The notes beneath the pieces were generated by a model. That model did no database searches, was not told the origin of the DNA, and saw only the letters and a list, made by a program, of their open reading frames with translations. Source: Rhodococcus zopfii NBRC 100606 = JCM 9919 (GTDB lineage Bacteria > Actinomycetota > Actinomycetes > Mycobacteriales > Mycobacteriaceae). From it: a stretch of 44,785 bases of DNA. Shown here one piece after another: positions 15,596 through 25,356 of this stretch. The position numbers and the translations under genes are program-made. Position 1 is the stretch's first letter, and each line of letters starts with the position of its first letter. The DNA lies in the NCBI RefSeq assembly GCF_001895025.1, contig NZ_BCXI01000054.1:1-44785 (forward strand). Direction: 5' to 3'.

Positions 15596-16195
15596 GTGGA
15601 TGACGTGACCCAACTCGGACTGCGCGATCGCAAGAAGGCTGCCACCCGGGCCGCCCTCGGCGCGGCCGCAGCCCGGCTCGCCCGCGCCCGGGGCATCGAA
15701 GCCGTCACCGCCGACGCGATCGCCGCCGAAGCGGGCGTCTCGACGCGCACCTTCCACAACTACTTCGCGAGCAAGGAGGAAGCGGTCCTCGGGCACCTCG
15801 AGGCCCTGCTGCAGAACTGGCTCGACCGGCTACGCAACCGGCCGGCCGGCGAACACGTGTGGGATTCGATCGAGGCGGCGGCGATCGAGGTCGTAGCCGA
15901 GATCAACGACTTCGACGAACTGTGCGCGATGTTCGAACTCGTCGAGCAGAGCCCCTCCCTCGTCTCGCGCAGCATCGAGATGCAGACGCGCACCGCACCC
16001 CTGCTGGTCGAGACGATCGCCGAACGCAGCGGCCACGACGCCGGCACCGACATCTACCCGGTGCTGCTCAACTACTGCGCAGTGGCCGCGATCCGCGCAG
16101 CCATCGACCTGTGGATGGCCGGAACCTCCGGCGCGCAATCCCCCGAAGAACTCATCCGAGCCGCATTCGATCGGCTGCGGCAAGGAATCTCGTAG
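15596..16195 (+). CDS. TetR-family transcriptional regulator
   Basis: A 199-residue TetR protein. The N-terminal helix-turn-helix (about residues 10-56) includes LGAAAARLARARGIEAVTADAIAAEA and the recognition segment VSTRTFHNYFASKEEAV. The ligand domain is unremarkable. The start is GTG at 15596; GTG at 15605 is an in-frame alternative. It lies 39 bases upstream of the MMPL exporter gene in the same direction and is therefore the probable repressor of that exporter, as is usual for TetR/efflux pairs. Confidence 0.92.
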   Translation: MDDVTQLGLRDRKKAATRAALGAAAARLARARGIEAVTADAIAAEAGVSTRTFHNYFASKEEAVLGHLEALLQNWLDRLRNRPAGEHVWDSIEAAAIEVVAEINDFDELCAMFELVEQSPSLVSRSIEMQTRTAPLLVETIAERSGHDAGTDIYPVLLNYCAVAAIRAAIDLWMAGTSGAQSPEELIRAAFDRLRQGIS

Positions 16196-16234
16196 CCGGC
16201 TTCCGCTGCGACATATCCGAAAGAAAGGCGCCCT

Positions 16235-18574
16235 GTGGCTACCTACCTGTATCGGATCGGCAGATTCGCCTACCGGCGGAAAGGCACGGTCCTGTCCATC
16301 TGGCTCGCGGTCCTCGTCCTGTTCGGCGTGGGCGCGGCGACTCTGTCCGGACCCACCACCGACTCGTTCTCCATCCCGGGCACGCCGGCGCAGCAGGCTC
16401 AGGACCTGCTCGCCGAGCGCTTCCCGAACGCCGCCGACCCGATGGGCGCGCTCAACGCGCGCTTCGTGTTCGCCGCCCCGGACGGCCAGACCCTCGACGA
16501 ACCGCAGAACAAGGCGGCGATGGACGAGGTGCTCGCCGCCGCCCGCGGGATCGACAGGGTCACCGAGGCCGCGAAGATCGATCCGGCCGCCGCGACCCCC
16601 GAACAGCAGCAGGGTGTCCTCGTCGATCCCGTCACCGCCGACGCGGGCCTCGTCGAACGGATGAAGGCCGCCGCGCAGCAGCAGGGCGGTACCGAGGAAT
16701 CCGCGCTTGCCGACGCCGCCGCGCTGTCCCCGCTCAGCGCCGACCGCACCGTCGGTTTCGTCACCGTCCCGTTCGACGGCACCTTCACCGACGTCGACGA
16801 CACGATGCGTGAGCAGATCGCTGCCGCCGCGGAGGTGGGCCGCGATGCCGGCCTGAACGTGCAGGTCAGCGGCACCGCCGCGGCCGAGGCCGAGATGCCC
16901 GGCGGTCTCACCGAGCTCATCGGGATCGGTGTCGCCGCGGTCGTCCTCGCGCTGACGTTCGGCTCGCTCGTCGCCGCCGGTCTGCCGTTGATCACCGCGA
17001 TCATCGGCGTCGGCATCGGCAGCCTCGGCATCACCATCGCCACCGGCTTCGCCGACCTGAGCTCGATGACCCCGACGCTGGCCATCATGATCGGCCTGGC
17101 CGTCGCCATCGACTACTCGTTGTTCATCGTCTCCCGGTTCCGCCACGAAATCACCGCCACCGCCGACCGCGCCGAAGCAGCCGGACGCGCGGTCGGCACG
17201 GCAGGATCGGCCGTGGTGTTCGCCGGTCTCACCGTGATCGTCGCCCTGGTCGCGCTCAGCGTCGTGGGCATCCCGTTCCTGTCCGCGATGGGCTACGCGG
17301 CAGCGTTCACCGTGTTCGTCGCCGTGCTCATCGCCATCACCCTGCTGCCGGCGATCCTGGGCCTGTTCGGCGGTAAGGCGTTCGCCGGTCGCCTCCCGGG
17401 TGTGAAGGCGAACGATCCGGAAGCGGACTCGGAGAAGCCGGGTGCCGCGCAGCGCTACATCGGCTGGGTCACCCGCAAGCCGGTGATCCCGCTCGTGGCC
17501 GGCGTCCTGATCCTCGGCATCGCCGCCGTCCCGGCCCTGAACCTGCGGCTCGCGCTGCCCACCGAAGCCACCGGCGATCCGCAGACCAGTTCCCGCCAGG
17601 CCTACGACCTGATCGACGAGGCCTTCGGGCCCGGCCGCAACGGCCCGCTGCTCGTCGTCGCCGACGCCCGCGACGCCGACATGTCGTCGCCCGCCGCGTT
17701 CGGTGCGGTCGTGCAGGACCTCTACGAGCACGACGAGGTCGTCAACGCGCAGATCGTCGGGGTGAACGAGGCCGGCGACACCGCACAGATCATGGTCACG
17801 CCCAGATCCGGACCCAGCGAGGCCGCGACCATGGATCTCGTCGCCGACCTGCGCGCCGGCGAAGCGGACTTCAACGCCCGCACCGGCATCTCCTACGGCA
17901 TCACCGGGCAGACGGCCCTCGAAGGCGATGTCTCCGAGACCCTGCAGAGCGCACTCGTCCCGTATCTCGCCGTCGTGGTCGGACTCGCGTTCATCCTGCT
18001 GATGCTCGTCTTCCGGTCGATCCTGGTGCCGCTCACCGCGACCCTCGGCTTCCTGCTCAGCGTCCTGGCGACGTTCGGCGCGACCGTCGCGATCTTCCAG
18101 GAAGGCTGGGGCGGTCTGATCTCCAACCCGCAGCCGCTGGTCAGCTTCATGCCGATCTTCCTGATCGGCGTGGTGTTCGGCCTGGCCATGGACTACCAGG
18201 TGTTCCTCGTCACCCGCATGCGCGAGGACTACGTGCACGGCGCGACCGCGACGGAAGCGGTCCGAACCGGCTTCCGGCACGGTGCCCGGGTGGTGAGCGC
18301 CGCGGCGATCATCATGATCTCGGTGTTCGCGGCATTCGTCGCCGAACCCAACGCGTTCATCAAGTCCATCGGTTTCGCGCTCGCAGCCGCGGTGTTCTTC
18401 GACGCGTTCGTGGTGCGAATGGTCATCATCCCGGCCGTCATGGCGCTGCTCGGCGACAAGGCCTGGTGGTTGCCGAAGTGGCTGGACCGGATCCTTCCGA
18501 ACGTCGACGTCGAGGGCGAGAAGCTCACCCGCGAACTGGCCGCGACGTCCGAGCGGGACACGGTTCACGCGTGA
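16235..18574 (+). CDS. MMPL-family RND exporter
   Basis: A 779-residue RND-superfamily membrane protein with two halves, each a helix, a large extracytoplasmic domain and a block of five helices. The proton-relay Asp-Tyr pairs of MmpL proteins are present at Asp293-Tyr294 (AIDYSLFIVSRFRHE) and Asp653-Tyr654 (MDYQVFLVTRMRE). GTG start with GAAAGAAAGG upstream. Homologues in mycolate-making actinomycetes export lipids or drugs. It sits between a TetR gene and a heterodimeric ABC exporter, suggesting a regulated efflux or lipid-export cluster; the substrate is unknown. It lacks the long C-terminal tail of MmpL3. Confidence 0.92.
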   Translation: MATYLYRIGRFAYRRKGTVLSIWLAVLVLFGVGAATLSGPTTDSFSIPGTPAQQAQDLLAERFPNAADPMGALNARFVFAAPDGQTLDEPQNKAAMDEVLAAARGIDRVTEAAKIDPAAATPEQQQGVLVDPVTADAGLVERMKAAAQQQGGTEESALADAAALSPLSADRTVGFVTVPFDGTFTDVDDTMREQIAAAAEVGRDAGLNVQVSGTAAAEAEMPGGLTELIGIGVAAVVLALTFGSLVAAGLPLITAIIGVGIGSLGITIATGFADLSSMTPTLAIMIGLAVAIDYSLFIVSRFRHEITATADRAEAAGRAVGTAGSAVVFAGLTVIVALVALSVVGIPFLSAMGYAAAFTVFVAVLIAITLLPAILGLFGGKAFAGRLPGVKANDPEADSEKPGAAQRYIGWVTRKPVIPLVAGVLILGIAAVPALNLRLALPTEATGDPQTSSRQAYDLIDEAFGPGRNGPLLVVADARDADMSSPAAFGAVVQDLYEHDEVVNAQIVGVNEAGDTAQIMVTPRSGPSEAATMDLVADLRAGEADFNARTGISYGITGQTALEGDVSETLQSALVPYLAVVVGLAFILLMLVFRSILVPLTATLGFLLSVLATFGATVAIFQEGWGGLISNPQPLVSFMPIFLIGVVFGLAMDYQVFLVTRMREDYVHGATATEAVRTGFRHGARVVSAAAIIMISVFAAFVAEPNAFIKSIGFALAAAVFFDAFVVRMVIIPAVMALLGDKAWWLPKWLDRILPNVDVEGEKLTRELAATSERDTVHA

Positions 18575-18616
18575 ACGATCGCGGCGTGACGTGTCCGCCC
18601 AGGTAGGTTGATCCTC

Positions 18617-20344
18617 ATGTTGGTCAGGCTTCTGCGGCGGTTCCTCACGCCTCATCGTGGTGCACTGGCTGCAGTCGTGGTGCTGCAGCTGGTGTCCACG
18701 GTGGCGATGCTGATCCTGCCCGGCCTCAACGCGGACATCATCGACAACGGCGTGGCCCGCGGCGACATCGGCTACATCATGCGCACCGGCGGGATCATGC
18801 TGGTAATCGCCGCGTTCGAGGTGGCATGCGCGATCGGTGCCGTGTACTTCGCGGCCCGGACCGCGATGTCCGTGGGCCGTGACATCAGGTTGTCGCTGGT
18901 CCGCCGTGTCGGGCAGTTCTCCGCCCGCGAGTACGGCAAGTTCGGTGCGGCGTCGCTGATCACCCGCAACACCAACGACGTGCAGCAGATCCAGATGCTG
19001 GTCATGATGACCTGCACCATCTTCGTCATCGCCCCCATCATGGGGGTCGGTGCCATCGTCATGGCGCTGCGCGAGGATCGCGGAACGTCGGTGGTCGTCG
19101 CCGTGGCGGTCCCCGTCCTGATCCTCACGATCCTGGGCCTGATGGCGCTGATGCTGCCGTCGTTCCGAGTCATGCAGGTCAAGATCGACAACGTCAACCG
19201 GGTGCTGCGCGAACAGATCACCGGTATCCGGGTGGTGCGCGCGTTCGTCCGCGACGATTCCGAACGCGCCCGATTCGACGAGGCGAACGCCGACCTCACC
19301 GCGACGGCGCTGCGTGTCGGGCGGATCAACGCGGTGCTCTACCCCGCGGTGATCCTCATCGCGAATGCCAGCACTGTGGCCGTGCTGTGGGTCGGCGGGC
19401 ACCGCATCGGCAACGGCGACATGGAGATCGGGTCGCTGACCGCGCTGATCACCTACGTCACCCAGATCCTCCTGGCCGTGCTCATGGCCTCGTTCGTCGC
19501 GTTGATGGCGCCGCGCGCGGCGGTCTGCGCCGACCGTATCCTCGAAGTCCTCGACACCGAGCCGTCGGTGTCGCGCGCGGAGAACGCCGTGTCGACGCTG
19601 TCCCGGCCGGTCACCGTCGAGTTGAAGGGCGTCGGATTCTCCTACCCGGGCGCCGATGCGCCCGTGCTCCACGACATCACATTCCGCGCCGAACCGGGCA
19701 CCACCACGGCGATCATCGGCGGCACCGGTTCCGGCAAAACCACCCTGATGCGCCTGATCCCGCGGCTGATCGATGTCACCTCCGGTTCGATCGAGGTCGG
19801 CGGAATCGACGTCCGGAACCTGGACCCGGCGGTGCTGCGCAGCGAGATCGGTGTCGTTCCGCAGAAGGCCTACCTGTTCTCCGGCACGATCGCCGAGAAC
19901 CTTCGGTACGGCCGTCCCGATGCCACCGACGACGAGCTGTGGCACGCCCTCGAGATCGCGCAGGGCGCCGACTTCGTCGCGGCGATGCCCGACAAACTCG
20001 AGATGGTCCTCGCGCAGGGCGGCACCACCGTGTCCGGTGGGCAGCGTCAGCGCCTCGCCATCGCCCGGGCACTGGTCCGCCGGCCGTCGATCTACCTGTT
20101 CGACGACGCGTTCTCCGCGCTCGATCCCGCCACCGATGCCCGACTCCGGGAGGCTCTCGTGCCCGAGACCCGCGACGCGTGCGTCCTCATCGTCGCCCAG
20201 CGGGTCTCGACCGTGCAGGACGCCGATCGGATCATCGTGCTCGACGACGGAGCCGTCGTCGGGTCCGGCACCCACCTCGAGCTGCTGTCGGACTGCAGCG
20301 AGTACGTCGAGATCGTCGAATCCCAGCGGATGGCCGCCGTATGA
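18617..20344 (+). CDS. ABC exporter half, degenerate-site subunit
   Basis: A 575-residue fused permease-ATPase: six helices (about residues 15-300) then the nucleotide-binding domain. Walker A is GGTGSGKTT (Lys374), the signature is VSGGQRQR, and Walker B is YLFDDAFSALD, where the catalytic glutamate position is Asp497. That Glu-to-Asp change marks the degenerate ATP site of heterodimeric exporters such as TM287/288. The ATG at 18617 is preferred over TTG at 18608 because AGGTAGG lies about 10 bases upstream. It overlaps the partner gene by 4 bases. Likely resembles the mycobacterial Rv1273c/Rv1272c pair. Confidence 0.92.
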   Translation: MLVRLLRRFLTPHRGALAAVVVLQLVSTVAMLILPGLNADIIDNGVARGDIGYIMRTGGIMLVIAAFEVACAIGAVYFAARTAMSVGRDIRLSLVRRVGQFSAREYGKFGAASLITRNTNDVQQIQMLVMMTCTIFVIAPIMGVGAIVMALREDRGTSVVVAVAVPVLILTILGLMALMLPSFRVMQVKIDNVNRVLREQITGIRVVRAFVRDDSERARFDEANADLTATALRVGRINAVLYPAVILIANASTVAVLWVGGHRIGNGDMEIGSLTALITYVTQILLAVLMASFVALMAPRAAVCADRILEVLDTEPSVSRAENAVSTLSRPVTVELKGVGFSYPGADAPVLHDITFRAEPGTTTAIIGGTGSGKTTLMRLIPRLIDVTSGSIEVGGIDVRNLDPAVLRSEIGVVPQKAYLFSGTIAENLRYGRPDATDDELWHALEIAQGADFVAAMPDKLEMVLAQGGTTVSGGQRQRLAIARALVRRPSIYLFDDAFSALDPATDARLREALVPETRDACVLIVAQRVSTVQDADRIIVLDDGAVVGSGTHLELLSDCSEYVEIVESQRMAAV

Positions 20345-22239
20345 GCACCCAGGCCCCGACCGTCCCGGCGCAGCCGCAGCAGGGACTCGCGTCGATCAAG
20401 CGGATCCTCGGGCTGCTGCGCCCGCAGCGTTTCATCGTCTACGGCGTGCTGGTGATGGTGCTGCTCGGGGTGATCGCGCAGGCGGTCGCGCCGCTGCTGC
20501 TCGGCCGCGCCACCGACGTCATCTTCGACGGGGTCATCGGCCTGCAGTTGCCGGCCGGACTCACGAAGGACGAGGCGGTCGCGCAGTTGCGCAGCGAGGG
20601 CAGCGACCAGTTCGCCGACATGGTGTCCGGAACCGCGGCCGTGCCCGGCGTCGGTGTCGACTTCGGTGCGCTCGGCCGGCTCCTGATCATCGTCCTGGCG
20701 CTGTATTTGCTGTCGTCGGCGCTGATCTGGGTGGCGGCGTACGGTCTGAACGAAATCGTCCAGCGGGTGGTTCGGGACCTGCGGTCGCGGGTCGAACGAA
20801 AGATCCACAACCTGCCGCTGCGCTACTTCGACACCCACTCGCGCGGCGACCTGCTCAGCCGCGTCAGCAACGACATCGACAACGTGTCGACCGGTATGCA
20901 GGAATCGATCAGTCAACTCGTGCTGGCCGTGCTCACCCTCATCGGACTCGTCGTGATGATGCTGTTGATCTCGCCGCTGCTCGCGCTCGTGGCGCTGTTC
21001 ATGGTGCCCGCGTCCGTCGTCGCGACGGCGCTGGTGGCGCGCCGATCCCGGAAGCACTTCGCGTCACAATGGGCGGCCACCGGCAAACTCAACGGTCAGA
21101 TCGAAGAGGTGTTCACCGGTCACGAGCTCGTCACCGCGTACGGGCGCACCGCAGACGTCGAGCGCCGGTTCGCCGACACCAACGAGGAGTTGTTCCGGTC
21201 CGCCTATCGTGCCCAGTTCGTATCCGGCACGGTGATGCCGCTGGTGACGTTCCTCGGCAACCTCAGCTACGTGGGTGTCGCCGTGCTGGGCGGGCTGCGC
21301 GTCGCGTCGGGCACCATCACCCTCGGCGAGGTGCAGGCGCTGATCCAGTACTCGCGTCAGCTGGCGCAGCCGCTCGCCCAGATCGGTGCGATGGTGAACC
21401 TGCTGCAGTCCGCCGCCGCGTCCGCGGAACGGGTGTTCGCGCTCCTCGACGAGCCCGAGCAGGAGCCCGAGTCTCCGGCGCCGACACTGCCGTGGGGCCG
21501 CCACGGCAGCGTCGAGTTCGACGACGTGTCGTTCTCGTACGACCCGGACCGTCCGCTCATCGAGCACCTGTCGTTGCGCGCCGAACCCGGCCAGATGGTC
21601 GCGATCGTCGGCCCGACCGGTGCAGGCAAGACCACACTCATCAATCTGATCCTGCGGTTCTACGAGCTGAACTCCGGTCGTATCCTCGTCGACGGGGTCG
21701 ACATCACCTCGATGTCGCGGGCCGAGCTGCGGTCGCGTATCGGCATTGTGCTGCAGGACACGTGGCTGTTCGGCGGCACGATCCGGGAGAACATCGCCTA
21801 CGGCAACCCGCATGCCACCGAGAATCAGATCCTGTCCGCGGCCCGCATGAGCTATGTCGACCGGTTCGTGCGCGCACTGCCCGACGGTTACGACACGATC
21901 ATCGACGAGGAGTCGGGCAGCCTCAGCGCCGGTGAGCGCCAGCTCATCACGATCGCGCGGGCCTTCGTGGCCAAGCCGTCCATCCTGATCCTCGACGAGG
22001 CCACCAGCTCCGTCGACACCCGTACCGAACTGCTCGTGCAGCAGGCCACCGCCCGGCTGCGCGACGACCGCACGAGTTTCGTCATCGCACACCGGCTCTC
22101 GACGATCCGCGACGCCGACCGGATCGTGGTGATGGAGGACGGGCGCATCGTCGAACAGGGCACGCACGAGGACCTGCTCCGCGCCGGCGGTGCCTACACC
22201 CGGTTGTACGACGCGCAGTTCCGTGCCTTGGTGGACTGA
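20341..22239 (+). CDS. ABC exporter half, canonical-site subunit
   Basis: A 632-residue fused permease-ATPase, partner of the preceding gene (ATGA overlap). Six helices span about residues 30-360, with an extra loop of about 60 residues between helices 1 and 2 (residues 60-110). Walker A is GPTGAGKTT (Lys430), Walker B ILILDEATSSVD has the catalytic Glu553, and the H-loop is in VIAHRLSTI. The signature reads LSAGERQ rather than LSGGQ, so the composite site made with the partner's Walker A is the one expected to be weak. The pair should act as one heterodimeric exporter in the cytoplasmic membrane. Confidence 0.93.
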   Translation: MSTQAPTVPAQPQQGLASIKRILGLLRPQRFIVYGVLVMVLLGVIAQAVAPLLLGRATDVIFDGVIGLQLPAGLTKDEAVAQLRSEGSDQFADMVSGTAAVPGVGVDFGALGRLLIIVLALYLLSSALIWVAAYGLNEIVQRVVRDLRSRVERKIHNLPLRYFDTHSRGDLLSRVSNDIDNVSTGMQESISQLVLAVLTLIGLVVMMLLISPLLALVALFMVPASVVATALVARRSRKHFASQWAATGKLNGQIEEVFTGHELVTAYGRTADVERRFADTNEELFRSAYRAQFVSGTVMPLVTFLGNLSYVGVAVLGGLRVASGTITLGEVQALIQYSRQLAQPLAQIGAMVNLLQSAAASAERVFALLDEPEQEPESPAPTLPWGRHGSVEFDDVSFSYDPDRPLIEHLSLRAEPGQMVAIVGPTGAGKTTLINLILRFYELNSGRILVDGVDITSMSRAELRSRIGIVLQDTWLFGGTIRENIAYGNPHATENQILSAARMSYVDRFVRALPDGYDTIIDEESGSLSAGERQLITIARAFVAKPSILILDEATSSVDTRTELLVQQATARLRDDRTSFVIAHRLSTIRDADRIVVMEDGRIVEQGTHEDLLRAGGAYTRLYDAQFRALVD

Positions 22240-22310
22240 ACGACTCGTCCCTTTTGCGCTCGCTGAGCGGAAGCGTTCATTCACGGTGCCGACCGGTCGA
22301 CAATGACCGC

Positions 22311-23594
22311 ATGGCAGACGTGTCGAAACTCCGGATCGCCGCTCGCGCCACCTCGCCGACCGCGACGCGTCCGGGACGTCCGGTGTCCGACGCGGTCACC
22401 CCGGCCGGGCAGGTGCTGCGGGTGCTGCGCAGGGTCGGTCCCGCGACCCGCGGTGAACTGTCACGGCAGACCGGGTTCTCGTTGTCCGCCGTCAACCGGG
22501 TGGTCGGTGAGCTTCTCGGGCGTTCGCTGCTGCGTGACCGTCCGGAGCTGACGGTCGGCGGGGTGGTCGGCCGACCGCAGATTCCGCTCGACCTGAACAC
22601 CGACGCGTTCTTCGCCGTAGGCGTGCACATCGACGATTATGGGATCCGTTGTGTCGCCGGTGATCTCCGGGGAAGGGTGCTCGACTGTCTCGAATTCGAC
22701 GTCCCGGCCACCGCAGGGGCCGCGGTGCCGGTGGTCGGGTCCGCGCTGGACCGCTTCCGTCTCGCCTTCCCGGCCCGGTGCGCGCTGTGGGTCGGCGTTG
22801 CCGGTGACGGTCGCGCCGATCGCCGCGCCGTCCGTGGGCTCGCATTCGGATGGGACGACGTGCCGGACGCGGCGTGGTCCGCCGCGATCCCCGTACCGGT
22901 CACGGTGGCCCCGTACGTCGGGGCGATGGCCGACGCGGAACGGTGGGCACTGGAACTCTCGGGTCGGCCCAGCCCGTCGAGCTACCTGTATCTGCATGTC
23001 GACGAACCGTTCGGTGCCGCATGGATCGTCGACGGGCGCATCCCGGTACCACGCAGGGGCGCAGGCACGATCGGCCATCTCGCGACGGGTTCGGACGTGC
23101 CGTGCCCGTGCGGTCGCGTCGGGTGCCTCGAGGTCACCGTTGCGGACCGGACGCTGCTCGACGCCGCGGTCCGCGACGGCGTGCTCGGTTCGGGCACAGC
23201 GCCGAGGGGCGTCGGCGACCTGTACGAAGCGGCCGAAGGAGGATCGAGAGCAGCTGCGGCACTGCTCGATTCACGGTCCGACACCATCGGACGCGCGATC
23301 GCGGTGATGCGCGACATCGTCAACCCCGACGTCGTCGCGGTCGGGGGCCGGAGCCTGGCGGCCTACCCTCCCGGCCGGCGCATCATCGCCCGCAGCTATG
23401 CGCGGGCGAGCGCGCTTCCCGCTCTGCCACTGACCTTCTCGTCGTTCGGCGAACGGATCGGCGACGCCGGTGCGCTCGGTGCGTCGCTGTCCGCGGTGTA
23501 CACCGACCCGGTCGGCGCGCTGCGTCGCCGAGCCTGGGGTCGCCGGGCCGCACGCCTGTCCTACGATCCCCCGATCGACCGCTTCTGCGGCTGA
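22311..23594 (+). CDS. ROK-family transcriptional regulator
   Basis: A 427-residue ROK repressor-type protein. An N-terminal winged helix-turn-helix (about 30-90, GPATRGELSRQTGFSLSAVNRVVGELL) precedes a sugar-kinase-like ROK domain with the zinc motif CPCGRVGCLE. The kinase phosphate-binding DxGGT motif is not recognisable (VGVHIDDYGI instead), consistent with a sensor rather than a kinase. The ATG at 22311 is used; a palindrome CGACCGGTCG at 22290-22299 lies just upstream and could be its operator. It follows the ABC genes by 71 bases but its target is not evident. Confidence 0.88.
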   Translation: MADVSKLRIAARATSPTATRPGRPVSDAVTPAGQVLRVLRRVGPATRGELSRQTGFSLSAVNRVVGELLGRSLLRDRPELTVGGVVGRPQIPLDLNTDAFFAVGVHIDDYGIRCVAGDLRGRVLDCLEFDVPATAGAAVPVVGSALDRFRLAFPARCALWVGVAGDGRADRRAVRGLAFGWDDVPDAAWSAAIPVPVTVAPYVGAMADAERWALELSGRPSPSSYLYLHVDEPFGAAWIVDGRIPVPRRGAGTIGHLATGSDVPCPCGRVGCLEVTVADRTLLDAAVRDGVLGSGTAPRGVGDLYEAAEGGSRAAAALLDSRSDTIGRAIAVMRDIVNPDVVAVGGRSLAAYPPGRRIIARSYARASALPALPLTFSSFGERIGDAGALGASLSAVYTDPVGALRRRAWGRRAARLSYDPPIDRFCG

Positions 23595-23612
23595 ACGCCG
23601 AATGGGCGGGCG

Positions 23613-24236
23613 TCAGGGCGTCCGGACGGCGCGGAGCACCGCGTCGTGCAGCACGATCGCCTGCCGACCGTGCCCGGTCACCGTGCGGGTGCGTGACTCG
23701 GCGACGACCACCTCCCAGCGGTCCGGATCCAGTGCGTCCGCGAGATCGTCTGTCGTGACTCGTGATTCGGGTGCCGATGGATCGTTAGGGTGTGGGTGGG
23801 CTGGATGGCCGTGGCCGACGACGAGGAGCGTTCCACCCGGCGCGACCGCGTCGGCCAGGCGTCGCAGGAGCTTCTCCCACGGCCCGGGCGTGTGCACGTA
23901 GTGGGAGGTCACGAGATCGTACTCGGCCTGTGGTGGGGTCCAGTCCGCCAGATCCGCGCGCACCCAGTCGATCCGGTTTGCGACATCGGTCCCGGCCGAT
24001 CCGGCGTGTGCCCGTGCGCGGTCCAACGCCGCCTCGGCGATGTCCACCGCGGTCACGTGCCAGCCGTGCCCGGCGAGCCACAGGGCGTCTCCACCCTCAC
24101 CGCAGCCCGCGTCCAGCGCCCGCCCGGGCGTCAGGTCCGCGACCTCGGTGACGAGCTGAGGATTGGGGTGACGGTGAATCGTGGAGCGACCCCGGTAGCG
24201 GTCCTCCCAGAATTCCCTGCCGAAATCGTCGGGCAT
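23613..24236 (-). CDS. Class I SAM-dependent methyltransferase
   Basis: A 207-residue methyltransferase. The start at 24236 (MPDDFGREFWEDRY) has GGAAGGA upstream and fits the family length. Motif I is ALDAGCGEGGDALWLA, motif II VTAVDIAEAALDRA with the acidic residue binding the SAM ribose, and motif III/IV follows in YDLVTSHYVH. The WxxRYRG N-terminus is common in small-molecule methyltransferases of the thiopurine/tellurite-resistance type. Substrate unknown. Convergent with the ROK gene, 18 bases away. Confidence 0.88.
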   Translation of the reverse strand: MPDDFGREFWEDRYRGRSTIHRHPNPQLVTEVADLTPGRALDAGCGEGGDALWLAGHGWHVTAVDIAEAALDRARAHAGSAGTDVANRIDWVRADLADWTPPQAEYDLVTSHYVHTPGPWEKLLRRLADAVAPGGTLLVVGHGHPAHPHPNDPSAPESRVTTDDLADALDPDRWEVVVAESRTRTVTGHGRQAIVLHDAVLRAVRTP

Positions 24237-24399
24237 GGCGGCGTCCTTCCGTGTGCTGCTCCGACTGTGCGGGGCGCCGGGACGCAAGGGCAAGTCTTGT
24301 TGCCGAGTCGGCAAGCCGCGAGGGTCAGGCGCTGCGCGTCTCCGCGCGGAAACGGGCCGACGGGGGCGGCGCCCGCTGCTCGCCCGACTGGGCTCGATG

Positions 24400-25308
24400 T
24401 CAGCCGACTGATCGGCGCAGCACCTCACGCGCCGTGCGCCGGACCGCCTCGGTGAGCGCGTCGAGAACCGGCGACTCCAGCCGCCAGCGCTGCCAGTACA
24501 ACGGCACGTCGAACGGCTCGTCCGGGGCGAGCGGCACCAGATCGGCGTCGCTCCCGAGCGCCGGATCGCCGAGCATCGGTTCCGGCAGCATGCCCCAGCC
24601 GAGTCCCAGGCGGGCGGCGTCGACGAACTCGCGCGCCCCCGGCACGTAGTTGCGCGGGGGGTCGAACCGGCTGCGGGTGTGCCGCTGCAGGAAGCGGTTC
24701 TGCAGATCGTCCTTGCGATCGAAGGTCAGCATCGGGGCCTCGCGCAACGCGGCCGTCGTCATGCCGTCGGGGAACCAGTGCGCCGCGAAGTCGACGCTCG
24801 CCATCGCGTGATACCGCATGGCTCCGAGGTTTTCGGATGTGCAGCCCTGCACCGGATCCGGCACCGACGTGACCGCCGCCATCGCCGTGCCGTCCCGCAG
24901 CAGCGCCGTCGAATGGAACTCGTCCTCACGCAGCAGCTCGAACAGCGCGCGGTGGTGCTGCGGCATGCGGGCCAGCGCCCGCAGCATCCAGGTGGACATC
25001 GAGTCGGCGTTCACCACGAGCGGCACCGTCACGTAGCTGTTCGGGCTCGCGGTGATGCCGAGCGCCTCGGCCGTGTCCTGCTCGAGCCGGGCAACCTGGC
25101 GGGCCAGCCGCATGATCGCCTCGCCGGGGCCGGTCGCGGTCACCGGCCGGGTCCGGCGCACCAGTACCTGCCCGACGTGCTGTTCGAGGGCCTTGATGCG
25201 CTGGCTCACCGCGGACGGGGTGATCCGCAGGATCGCGGCGGCACCGTCGAAGGTGCCCTCGTCCAGCACGGCGGCGAACGTGCGCAGTTGAGCAAAGTCC
25301 AGATCCAT
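24400..25308 (-). CDS. lysG: LysR-type regulator of basic amino acid export (LysG/ArgP)
   Basis: A 302-residue LysR protein of the ArgP/LysG branch. The helix-turn-helix (DFAQLRTFAAVLDEGTFDGA then LRITPSAVSQRIKALEQHVG) is at residues 4-60, followed by the two-lobed effector domain. It is divergent from a lysE exporter with only 48 bases between the starts, the classic Corynebacterium lysG-lysE arrangement, in which LysG with lysine or arginine turns lysE on. Confidence 0.93.
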   Translation of the reverse strand: MDLDFAQLRTFAAVLDEGTFDGAAAILRITPSAVSQRIKALEQHVGQVLVRRTRPVTATGPGEAIMRLARQVARLEQDTAEALGITASPNSYVTVPLVVNADSMSTWMLRALARMPQHHRALFELLREDEFHSTALLRDGTAMAAVTSVPDPVQGCTSENLGAMRYHAMASVDFAAHWFPDGMTTAALREAPMLTFDRKDDLQNRFLQRHTRSRFDPPRNYVPGAREFVDAARLGLGWGMLPEPMLGDPALGSDADLVPLAPDEPFDVPLYWQRWRLESPVLDALTEAVRRTAREVLRRSVG

Positions 25309-25356
25309 ATGAAGAATCTCTAATGTTCCTTAAGAAAAATCAACTGTTCTTATCCC
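25309..25356. promoter_or_regulatory. lysG-lysE divergent control region
   Basis: This 48-base A/T-rich island in otherwise very G/C-rich DNA contains the nearly palindromic TTCCTTAAGAA (25326-25336) and a further GTTCTTA at 25345-25351. Both divergent promoters and the LysG binding site must lie here or in the gene starts. Exact boxes are not assigned. Confidence 0.45.

Noticed and set aside
15830..20275. Leftward open frame of 1481 codons antisense to the TetR, MMPL and ABC genes
   Set aside because: Its Asp/Gly/Arg/His-rich composition is the mirror of G/C-ended codons on the real strand. It has no domains or ribosome site and spans three well-supported genes.
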